Below, in pieces: positions 56,700 to 64,000 of a stretch of 64,000 nt of DNA. This DNA is from Bacteroidales bacterium (GTDB lineage Bacteria > Bacteroidota > Bacteroidia > Bacteroidales > F082). The notes under the pieces were generated by a model. It saw only the letters and a program-made list of their open reading frames with translations, ran no database searches and was not told where the DNA came from. The stretch spans positions 62,001-126,000 of the forward strand of contig JAKIVD010000003.1 of the NCBI GenBank assembly GCA_021647205.1, given 5' to 3'. Position 1 is the stretch's first letter; each line of letters opens with the position of its first letter. The position numbers and the translations under genes were made by a program.

Positions 56700-59033
56700 T
56701 TATTTTTCATTGTTCGGAGAATTAGTCATCTCAAAAATAATTTCACCACCATTCATTATTTCCTGGTGTGCTAATAATGTTCCCTCTAAAACCTTGCCGT
56801 TAATAGTCACCTTCTTCACATAAACATTCTCTTTGTCCTGATTCTTTGTTTTGATGTTGAAGATTTTTCCATTTCCTAAATGTATTTTTGCTTCTTTCAC
56901 CAAAGGGCTTCCCAACGCATAATACGGGGAACCGGGAGTAACCGGGTACAACCCTAAAGAACTGAAAATATACCATGCACTCATCTGACCTGCATCATCG
57001 TTGCCACAGAGCCCTTCAACCGTAGGGGCATACATGGTATTCATAATCATACGGACACGCCCCTGGGTTTTTTCCGGGTGCCCCGTCCAATTATATAAAT
57101 AGGGGATATGGTGCCCCGGCTCATTTCCGTGCACATAATTACCGATGATGCCATCCCGTGTAATATCTTCGTGGTGTTCGATGTATTTGTCTTCAATTTT
57201 CATGGTAAAAAGTGAATCCAGATGTTGTGTAAAACGTTCCTTTCCTCCCATCATATCTATCATTTTCCCAATGTTTTGCGGTACATACAAACCATAATTC
57301 CAGGCGTTCCCTTCAATAAAACCCTGCCCGTGTGTATCCATCGGGTCAAAATCTTTCCTGAAAGTTCCATCTGCCAGTTTTGGTTGCATATAGCCGGTTT
57401 TTGGGTCAAACACATTCATATAATATTGGGAGCGATTCATAAATGCATTCTCTATGGAAGTATCGCCAATCTTTTTCGCCATTTGTGCAATACACCAGTC
57501 GTCGTATGCGTATTCCAATGTTTTGGAAACCGAGGAATGACTCCTGTCATCAGGCACATATTCATAATCAATGTAATCGCCCAATCCATCAAAATAGCGT
57601 ACGTTCGCCGTATTTACAGCAGCTTGTAAAGCCCGGTCATGATTAAAATCACCAACATTCTTAACTATGGCATCTGCAATTACTGAAGTTGCATGGTAGC
57701 CGATCATACACCAGTTTTCATTTGCGTAATGGCTCCAAACGGGCAACATGTTGTGTACACTTTCATCATGATGCGCCAGCATTGATTTTATCATGTCGTT
57801 GTTGCGTTCCGGTTGGATAATGTTGAATAAGGGGTGCAAAGCACGGTAGGTGTCCCAAAGTGAAAAGATGGTATAATTTGTAAAGCCATCAGACGTATAA
57901 ATATTTTGGTCCAGTCCCCTGTAATTGCCATCTGCATCTTCATATAGAATAGGCGAGAGGCTGGCGTGATACATTGCAGTGTAAAAGACAATTTTATCGT
58001 CTTCGCTCAGGGTGGCAACTTCTATTTTCGAGAGTTCTTTATTCCATTTAGTACGGTTTTCTTCCCTTGTTTTATCAAAACCCCAATGCGGGATTTCGGC
58101 TTCTAAATTTTTTAATGCCCCATTTGTACTTACCGGGGAAAGTGCAAATTTAATTTTGATCTTCTCACCTTCCTTTGTTTCAAAGTTGAAATAAGCCCTG
58201 ATATTTTTCCCGGCCATTTCCGGGAAATTCCCGTCTTGTTTGAAGCGCCTGTAAAACCCGTCATAGATTACTTTGTCGTACTTTTTGTGACCATAACTTT
58301 TAAAGGGCCTGGAAAATTGCATGGCGAAAAATACTTTTCTGGTTCTTGCCCAGCCCTTGGTTTGTCGGTAACCGGTAACCAATGAATCATTCTCTACACG
58401 AATAAAAGTCCATACATTTTTGTTGTCGTGATGATAGACATTGTATACCATATCCAGAATAATGTGCGCCTCATCTGTTTCAGGAAAAGTGTATTGATGA
58501 AAACCGACACGTTCGCTGGCAGTAAGCTCAGCTTTTATCCCGTAGCTATCCAGATCTACTTTATAGTACCCGGGTGCAGCCTCTTCGCTATCGTGTGAAA
58601 ACACAGAGTAAAAACCTCCCCCCCCCTTAGCATTTAATGGCTCAAGAATCAGGTTTCCGCTTGTTGGCATCACCAGGAAGTCGCCTAAATCAGAATGCCC
58701 CGTACCACTAAAATTGGTATGCGAAAACCCTATAATTGTGGAATCCCGGTATTGGTAACCTGCACAGTATTCATAGGTATTGCTGTTATAACTGCCATCG
58801 TCATTAAACATGACTTCAAAATTGGTTTGCGGGCTTAATTGTACCATTCCAAATGGGGCAACAGCCCCGGGGAAAACATGCCCCATTTTACTGGTTCCGA
58901 TAAGCGGGTTCACATATTGCGTAAAATCTGTTTTTGTTGTTTCGTTGATATTAAACTTTGTAGTCGGGTCTTTTTTAGTACAGGAACTTAAAAGGACGAT
59001 AACGGAAAAGGTTATGGGGATTATCTTTTTCAT
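56700..59033 (-). CDS. GH92 alpha-mannosidase lipoprotein
   Basis: A 777-residue glycoside hydrolase of family 92. It has a lipoprotein signal (LLSSC at residue 19, from the ATG at 59033). The N-terminal domain starts YVNPLIGTSKMGHVFPGAVA (about 43-62, in segments). The catalytic domain has SLWDTYRALHPLFN (about 395), GYHATSVIADA (about 455) and GNDDAGQMSAWYIFSSLG (about 700-717). GH92 enzymes are calcium-dependent exo-mannosidases on N-glycans. No SusC/SusD pair is nearby, so it is not in a visible polysaccharide locus. Confidence 0.93.
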   Translation of the reverse strand: MKKIIPITFSVIVLLSSCTKKDPTTKFNINETTKTDFTQYVNPLIGTSKMGHVFPGAVAPFGMVQLSPQTNFEVMFNDDGSYNSNTYEYCAGYQYRDSTIIGFSHTNFSGTGHSDLGDFLVMPTSGNLILEPLNAKGGGGFYSVFSHDSEEAAPGYYKVDLDSYGIKAELTASERVGFHQYTFPETDEAHIILDMVYNVYHHDNKNVWTFIRVENDSLVTGYRQTKGWARTRKVFFAMQFSRPFKSYGHKKYDKVIYDGFYRRFKQDGNFPEMAGKNIRAYFNFETKEGEKIKIKFALSPVSTNGALKNLEAEIPHWGFDKTREENRTKWNKELSKIEVATLSEDDKIVFYTAMYHASLSPILYEDADGNYRGLDQNIYTSDGFTNYTIFSLWDTYRALHPLFNIIQPERNNDMIKSMLAHHDESVHNMLPVWSHYANENWCMIGYHATSVIADAIVKNVGDFNHDRALQAAVNTANVRYFDGLGDYIDYEYVPDDRSHSSVSKTLEYAYDDWCIAQMAKKIGDTSIENAFMNRSQYYMNVFDPKTGYMQPKLADGTFRKDFDPMDTHGQGFIEGNAWNYGLYVPQNIGKMIDMMGGKERFTQHLDSLFTMKIEDKYIEHHEDITRDGIIGNYVHGNEPGHHIPYLYNWTGHPEKTQGRVRMIMNTMYAPTVEGLCGNDDAGQMSAWYIFSSLGLYPVTPGSPYYALGSPLVKEAKIHLGNGKIFNIKTKNQDKENVYVKKVTINGKVLEGTLLAHQEIMNGGEIIFEMTNSPNNEK

Positions 59034-59187
59034 GGTTAATTGCAATTACCCCAGGCTGGTAGGGCAGTGGTGTGTGCCGCTGTCATTTTTTATTGTTTCT
59101 GTGCACGAATGTATTAATTTATGAAACATAATGTTCCTGTTTTCATTAATTACGGTATGCAGTACGAGCCATTGATGTGGTTAGTGG

Positions 59188-59619
59188 TTATTCTTTCTTT
59201 TTATTTGTTTCAAGTAACCAATTAAATACATTCTTATGCCTTATTCCAGTCCTATTCTTTATAAATGAATCTGTTGTAAGCAAGTATTTTGGATAATTAT
59301 CACTAATTTTTTCTAATGCCCCAAACTCATGCTCAACGGTACTTTCGTTTGTCATTTGCCATGCTACTTGATAATATTCTATTTTGCCTGATGGATTTTT
59401 ACAGACAAAATCCACTTCTGTATTTCGTGCAGTACCGGTCCATACTTTATTTCCTCTATGTATTAGTTCCAGATTAACAATATTTTCTAAAATATGCCCT
59501 CGTTCTGCAATTTTCTCTTTCCCTGCCAAAATATTCAACAAACCCGTGTCCACTAATTTCTCAAACAATGGTATGTTTTGATCAGTTACACGCTTTGTCA
59601 ATTTGCGTTTTCCCCATTA
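59188..59619 (-). pseudogene. C-terminal fragment of an AAA ATPase with DUF4143 domain
   Basis: The 137 readable residues from a TTG at 59601 match the C-terminal DUF4143 part of a common ATP-binding protein: LVDTGLLNILAGK, GHILENIVNLELIHRG (about 35-50) and NTEVDFVCKNPSGKIEYYQV (about 61-80). The ATPase half with Walker motifs is absent upstream, and the frame is closed by a TAA at 59617-59619. So this is a truncated remnant. The break point has no IS scar that I can see. Confidence 0.75.
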
Positions 59620-59799
59620 ACCACAACTACCTCATCAACACCACCTGTTACATTTATCCCCACTGTACCTGCCGTTCTTCAGTCTTGTGACAGAAAAAAA
59701 CAAATGGCATACAAGTTCGTGTGTTTTCCCGGTCATTTTATCTCTTGTGTTTGTCCCATGACGGGATACTGTTTTGCGATAAGGCGTTTTTTTCGCTGC

Positions 59800-60156
59800 T
59801 CAATTCAGCAGCAGGGCAATGTCGGCATTTAGGGCGGCATTTACTTTAATGGCTTTTATGCCGCGGGGCAGCAAGTCCATCTGGTAAACCACGGCGATGT
59901 CCCATTCTATTCTTTTTGCCAGCCCGTTTGCCGGTTTTTGTATGACAAAGTTGAATTCGAGAATGCCATCTGTCAGTTCTTCATCCTGGTCGCCGGTCCG
60001 AAGAAGGACCGGAACGCCGGTAAGCCCGTTTTCAGAAACGCCACTGGCCTTGATGATAAGCAGCCTGCCCCATTCATCCGACTCGGCGTTTACCTTCAGG
60101 TATTTTAGAAAGTCAACTTTTGTGTTTAGTCCGTTGTTGCTGTTGTTGGCGTACAT
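59800..60156 (-). CDS. small protein of unknown function
   Basis: A 118-residue protein, no signal peptide or membrane helix. I do not recognise it. It appears beta-rich (GRLLIIKASGV, GILEFNFVIQKP, EWDIAVVYQM) with Asn-rich start and a hydrophobic end (NADIALLLN). It is isolated between the DUF4143 relic and batE, with 220 bp of apparently empty sequence before batE. Confidence 0.55.
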   Translation of the reverse strand: MYANNSNNGLNTKVDFLKYLKVNAESDEWGRLLIIKASGVSENGLTGVPVLLRTGDQDEELTDGILEFNFVIQKPANGLAKRIEWDIAVVYQMDLLPRGIKAIKVNAALNADIALLLN

Positions 60157-60376
60157 TAAAAGATAGTAGGAAAGCGTGTTTTACATTGCCCGTGTTTTCC
60201 CTGTATTAGTTTCAATTCCCGGGATAAAATATCATTGCAAAATAAAAACAAAATAGTTGCTTACAACTACATGTAAACAGCCATTAAAAAAAACTGGTGG
60301 TTTTCAGCGATGCGGGAGAAAGTTTTTCGTAGCTGACGTCGAAAAAAAGAGCGGGAAAAAACGTTTTGAGAAGCGG

Positions 60377-61237
60377 CTAAATCGTCCGCATCGATTCTTC
60401 GGGCAGCCAGCCCACGCTGCCATCGGGGATTTTAATTTTTACCCAATGTTCCACCTGGTCCATGATCTTAATTTTGGTTCCTTCGTGGACCACGAACAAA
60501 TCGACGGCATTGGGTGTTGGTGAGCTTTTTACGGTAATGGTGGGTGTAAAAACAATCGCTTCCTTGTGTGTTTTGCTGAAATAATATTTCTGCGAAGCCA
60601 GGCCGAAAGTGCCCATGGTGAGCAAGAGCAAAAGCAAGGCAGTATAAAAGGAAAACTTTTTGGTGCCAGTTGATTTTGTCAGCACAAAGACCCCGATAAA
60701 AAACAGGAGTGCCAGCCAGGTTAAAACCGAAATGATGGTCCAGGTGTTGGCATTGAAGAGGTTGTAAAAGTAATTCCACCAATGTTGGTAAAACAGTACC
60801 GGAACCCTTTCTATTTTATCAACAATCATGCTGTTGGCAATGCCAAGGTTGTAGGCGATATCATTGTCGTTGGGTGCCAGCTTTCTTGCTTTTTCGTAAT
60901 ACAGGATGGCAGCGGCCAGGTCGTTGTTCTTGAAATATGCATTGCCCATGTTGTAATAAAGGGCCGCCGATTCCATTTCTTCATCAACAAGCCGGTTGTA
61001 ACACACCAGGGCCGAATCGTAGAGCCCTTCGTTGTAGGCAGTGTTGCCGGCATTCATCAGCAATTGTGTGTCGCTTGCGCCGGCATTGAAAGAGTGGGCG
61101 ATTAAAAAGAGCGCAAGTAAAGCTGTAAGCTTATTAAACTTAACAAAACCAGCAAAAACGGACTGGCCGTTTTTTTCCTGACAGCTTGGTCCGTATGCTG
61201 TTTTAGCGTGATTAATTGTCTGCGACAGTTGTTTCAT
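60377..61237 (-). CDS. batE: BatE: TPR and SH3-like domain membrane protein
   Basis: A 286-residue protein. It has a hydrophobic N-terminal segment (about 38-54), TPR repeats (GNTAYNEGLYDSALVCYNRL, ALYYNMGNAYFKNNDLAAAI, about 63-110 in segments), two membrane helices (about 160-180 and 190-208) and a C-terminal bacterial SH3-like domain (VKSSPTPNAVDLFVVHEGTK then WVKIKIPDGSVGWLPEES). This is the BatE layout of the Bacteroidota aerotolerance operon. It starts one base after the batD stop. Confidence 0.88.
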   Translation of the reverse strand: MKQLSQTINHAKTAYGPSCQEKNGQSVFAGFVKFNKLTALLALFLIAHSFNAGASDTQLLMNAGNTAYNEGLYDSALVCYNRLVDEEMESAALYYNMGNAYFKNNDLAAAILYYEKARKLAPNDNDIAYNLGIANSMIVDKIERVPVLFYQHWWNYFYNLFNANTWTIISVLTWLALLFFIGVFVLTKSTGTKKFSFYTALLLLLLTMGTFGLASQKYYFSKTHKEAIVFTPTITVKSSPTPNAVDLFVVHEGTKIKIMDQVEHWVKIKIPDGSVGWLPEESMRTI

Positions 61238-61238
61238 T

Positions 61239-63092
61239 TCAATCCTGTTTCAATGCTTTTTCCGCCTGCGTGATGGCATGCATGGCTTCGTCAAAGATGG
61301 TTTTCATCTTACCACTTGCATCGCCGGGGGCAAACCTGGCAAACTCAATATTGTTCAGGGTGTTGACAAAGTTATTGCTTACTTCCTCGCTTACGCCTTT
61401 TGTTTTCAGGCTTTCCCTTACCGTTTCCACGGAAAGGACAGACTGCTTGATGCTGAACTTGTCGGCAATGTATCCCCATAAGGCCTGCGCAATCTCCTCA
61501 TAAAACCCTTTGTCGTCGCCGGCATCTTTCAGCTTTGCTGCTTTTTGCAGACGGGCTTTTGCTACTTTGTTGGCTTTTCTGGTTTTCATCATCCCCACAT
61601 CCCCACGTTGTTTTTCATGTCTTTTCCACAAAGTGATGAAAAGCAACAGCAAGACCGGTGGCAGTGCCATCATCAGGTAATAGGCAGTCGAAGCAAACAG
61701 GAACTCACCGGATTTGCGGAGCTCTGTTTGTGCTGTTTTGATATGGCGGATGTCGCGGCCGATGAAGCGGATGTCTTCCTGCGCAGAAGAACTGTAGGTG
61801 ATGCCCCCTGAATTACTGTCTCCTTTTCCGACCTGAATATTATAGGTTTCGGAAGAGAAACTGTGGTACTGCTTGTCCTGGGGGTTGAAGAAGCTGAAGC
61901 TGACAGGCTCGATAACAAAATCTCCCGCATTGCGGGGAATAGCAAGGTACTCAAACTTTTTCCGCCCGCTGATACCACTTTCGGATGTGACAATATTGCT
62001 GCTGACTTTGGGTTCATAAGTTTCAAAGTCAGAGGGAAAATGAACTTCCGGGGCATCGATAAGTTCCAGGTTTCCTTTGCCCGAGATGCCGATGGTGAGT
62101 GTGAGGGCTTCGTTGGCTTTGAGCTTGCTGTTGTCGAGCTTGTCGGTAAAGCTGAAGTTTCCCACGGCACCGCTAAAGTTTTCCGGTTTTCCTTTTTGTG
62201 GCAGGGGTTTTACCTGCAAAGTAATGGGTTTTGTCCGAAGGGTGGTCTGCACATTTTTTACGTTTCTGTTGAAAAACGGGTCGTTGAAAAAGTCTTCAAA
62301 GGGGTCGTTGCTGCGCCGCCGTTTCTGTTGGGTACGCAACTGGACAACACATTCCATCTCGGTAGGTTCGATGGTCAGTTTGCCGGTTTTTTGCGGAAAC
62401 AGGGCATATCTCCCAATGACAGCCGTAATGTATTCTTCACCGTTGATGATTGTAGTGGATTGCTTGTACTGGGTGTTGTCGTCCGTCAGGCTTTTGGACC
62501 AGAAACCACGAAATGAGGAGGCTTTTTTCATGGAAAGGTTGGACACCGGGACCTTGGTGTAGATACGGAACGTAACAATTATCTGTTCGCCGAGGTAGGG
62601 GGCTTTGTTACTGACAAAGGCTTTGATGTACACGTCGTCGCTTTGTACAATGCCCTCGCTTCCGCCCTGCGTACCGTCAGCTGTTTTTGCCTGTTGAGCT
62701 GTGCTGCCATTGACGACCCTTATTTTAATACCGTTTGATTTATAAATTTTTCCTTTAACCTTGACCGATGCAGGTGGGATCACTACTTCTCCCTCTTCGG
62801 TTGCCTGTACCACGAATGTGTAACTCTGCGTGTATTTTTGCTGATAGTTTCCGTTAATGATTTGAATGCTCGAACTGCTGGAGGTGTTGGGGCCTGAAAG
62901 CCGCTGGAGTTTACCAAAATCGGGCGCGACAAAATTGCGGCCCTCAGTATTTAGTTCGTAAACTACGCGGAACCTTTCCCCCACTTTGACAACCTGCTTG
63001 CTTGTACCCACCAAGCTAACTTCCCCGTCAGCAAACACAAAGATTTGCGCTGCAAGCAAAATAGCCAGTATCAGGAGTTGCTTTGCCTTCAT
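61239..63092 (-). CDS. batD: BatD: oxygen-tolerance protein
   Basis: A 617-residue protein. I use the ATG at 63092, which gives a proper signal peptide (residues 1-21, ...FVFAD), instead of a longer frame. Immunoglobulin-like beta domains follow: VVKVGERFRVVYELNTEGRN in segments near 33, APYLGEQIIVTFRIYT near 170, and KANEALTLTIGISGKGNLEL near 315-334. A membrane helix lies near 480-500, then a charged cytoplasmic tail (about 500-617). BatD belongs to the MoxR-BatABCDE set linked to stress tolerance. It sits 115 bp after batC. Confidence 0.92.
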   Translation of the reverse strand: MKAKQLLILAILLAAQIFVFADGEVSLVGTSKQVVKVGERFRVVYELNTEGRNFVAPDFGKLQRLSGPNTSSSSSIQIINGNYQQKYTQSYTFVVQATEEGEVVIPPASVKVKGKIYKSNGIKIRVVNGSTAQQAKTADGTQGGSEGIVQSDDVYIKAFVSNKAPYLGEQIIVTFRIYTKVPVSNLSMKKASSFRGFWSKSLTDDNTQYKQSTTIINGEEYITAVIGRYALFPQKTGKLTIEPTEMECVVQLRTQQKRRRSNDPFEDFFNDPFFNRNVKNVQTTLRTKPITLQVKPLPQKGKPENFSGAVGNFSFTDKLDNSKLKANEALTLTIGISGKGNLELIDAPEVHFPSDFETYEPKVSSNIVTSESGISGRKKFEYLAIPRNAGDFVIEPVSFSFFNPQDKQYHSFSSETYNIQVGKGDSNSGGITYSSSAQEDIRFIGRDIRHIKTAQTELRKSGEFLFASTAYYLMMALPPVLLLLFITLWKRHEKQRGDVGMMKTRKANKVAKARLQKAAKLKDAGDDKGFYEEIAQALWGYIADKFSIKQSVLSVETVRESLKTKGVSEEVSNNFVNTLNNIEFARFAPGDASGKMKTIFDEAMHAITQAEKALKQD

Positions 63093-63206
63093 TTCGTCTG
63101 AAAATATTTTGTCAAAAATATCATTTAATCTGTTATGAGTTGGTCGCCGGTTCTCCCTCTTCAATCTTCAATCAGCAGTCGGGAGGCCTTCGGTATTCAA
63201 TGCCCA

Positions 63207-63977
63207 TCACCAATCAATCTCTGTCTTTTTCGATTTGGCCGCTTTTGCTTTCTCTTTTTGCAGTTTTTGTAAAGTCTTTTTCTCATCGTTTTTTAAGGCA
63301 TCCAGCATTCGCTGCGCATCTGCCTTTGATATCTGCTGTGGCTGCTGCTGGTTCTTGTCTTTTTGTTGATCACCTTTGTCGCTTTTGTCTTGTTTATCCT
63401 TGTTCTGATCCTGTTTGTCCTGCTCCTGTTTTTTGTCCTGATCTTTATTCTTGTCCTTGTTCTGGTCTTTGTTTTTATCCTTGTTCTTGTCTTTGTTTTT
63501 ATCCTTGTTCTTGTCTTTGTCCTTATTTTGGTCCTGCTTTTGTTGCTGTTCCCTGAGTTTTTTTTGCGCGTAGGCGAGGTTGTATTTTGCATCCTGATCA
63601 TCAGGTTTCAAGCGCAAAGCGTTTTTGTAGGCCTCAATACTTTCTTTGTATTTCTGTTCTTTCATCAGGCTGTTTCCGAGGTTGTAATACGCGCCGGCTT
63701 TGGCCTTTTCCTGTTGTGCCCCTTCCGCTGCTTCGCTAAACAACTTGCCCGACTCTGCATAGTTTTCCTGTTTGTACATGGCATCGCCCAGGTTGAACGT
63801 GCCTTTAAAGTAACCGGGTTTTTCCGACAGTGCTTTCCTGTACTCAATTTCGGCTTCCGAAAAGTTACCTTCTTCAAACTGACTGTTCCCTTCACGGACC
63901 ATTTTTTTCTCGCTTTGGGCGGAAAGTCCGGGGGTCAACAGGCCGAAGATGGACAATATGATTAGATGCCGTTTCAT
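63207..63977 (-). CDS. batC: BatC: TPR protein with long Lys/Asp/Asn/Gln repeat
   Basis: A 256-residue protein with a signal peptide (residues 1-20), three TPR units (about 30-140: GNSQFEEGNFSEAEIEYRKA, LGDAMYKQENYAESGKLF, LGNSLMKEQKYKESIEAYKN) and then about 75 residues of low complexity built on DKNK, DQNK and QDK units (about 145-220). This is a typical BatC. It is the first of batC-batD-batE inside the window; batA, batB and moxR would lie beyond the right end. The sequence past 63977 is too short to show them. Confidence 0.9.
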   Translation of the reverse strand: MKRHLIILSIFGLLTPGLSAQSEKKMVREGNSQFEEGNFSEAEIEYRKALSEKPGYFKGTFNLGDAMYKQENYAESGKLFSEAAEGAQQEKAKAGAYYNLGNSLMKEQKYKESIEAYKNALRLKPDDQDAKYNLAYAQKKLREQQQKQDQNKDKDKNKDKNKDKNKDKNKDQNKDKNKDQDKKQEQDKQDQNKDKQDKSDKGDQQKDKNQQQPQQISKADAQRMLDALKNDEKKTLQKLQKEKAKAAKSKKTEIDW

Positions 63978-64000
63978 TTTCCTTCTTGTTTTCCGAAGAA

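Noticed and set aside
56580-56774. 64-residue plus-strand frame with a hydrophobic start
   Set aside because: It overlaps the GH92 end, has no family match I know, and has no promoter or conserved start.

Overview
The window is a chromosomal stretch of a Bacteroidota genome, most likely of the order Bacteroidales or Marinilabiliales. The evidence is Na+-NQR genes, type IX secretion parts (PorT and a T9SS plug protein), a BatCDE aerotolerance operon, TPR-containing NarL-type sensor kinases, a GH92 mannosidase, several TTG starts, few Shine-Dalgarno sites, and many copies of the Bacteroidota -7 promoter box TAnnTTTG just upstream of genes and tRNAs.

Layout. 1-321 holds no gene. 322-1602 (-) is a T9SS plug protein. 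1743-7596 (+) is nqrABCDEF with a terminator, followed by a beta-barrel-like protein, ApbE (the likely flavin-attachment enzyme for NqrB and NqrC), a flavin reductase-rubredoxin fusion, rubrerythrin, and a small Cys-rich membrane protein that I suspect is an NqrM-type maturation factor. 11604-13975 (-) has an RNA methyltransferase and rpsF-rpsR-rplI. Next come msrB, a small membrane protein and tRNA-Asp. 15385-24892 is a long minus-strand group running DUF7935-like protein, DUF2520 protein, kdsC, UbiA-type prenyltransferase, [RAYT transposase with REP arrays], maf, surE, a small membrane protein, lpxB and comEC.

On the plus strand, 24991-38553 has an aminotransferase, an LtaS-like sulfatase-fold enzyme, a heptose kinase, menG, porT, tRNA-Glu, a ferredoxin reductase-like protein, two tRNA methylthiotransferase genes (miaB-like and mtaB), rpsT, radC, a four-helix-bundle protein bracketed by heptamer repeats, and wecB. 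38726-42724 is a visibly GC-richer operon for a periplasmic molybdenum hydroxylase like E. coli PaoABC. The right part has purC-phoH, a SAM hydroxide adenosyltransferase, PAP2, a TonB-like protein, MerR, M23 peptidase, alaS, a two-component operon with two paralogous TPR kinases (51243-56458), a GH92 lipoprotein, a DUF4143 relic, an orphan small gene, and batC-batD-batE running in from the right end.

Four things deserve attention. First, a tyrosine HUH transposase (RAYT) sits between two arrays of its probable REP palindromes, with further arrays at distant sites. Second, short tandem repeats of 7 or 8 bp recur between genes, including an inverted pair around the four-helix-bundle gene. Third, two adjacent sensor kinases have almost identical catalytic cores but diverged TPR sensors. 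Fourth, the Nqr region gathers probable maturation factors. Nothing here is clearly a wholly new defence or biosynthetic system; the RAYT/REP unit and the repeat-bracketed four-helix gene are the best candidates for unusual biology.
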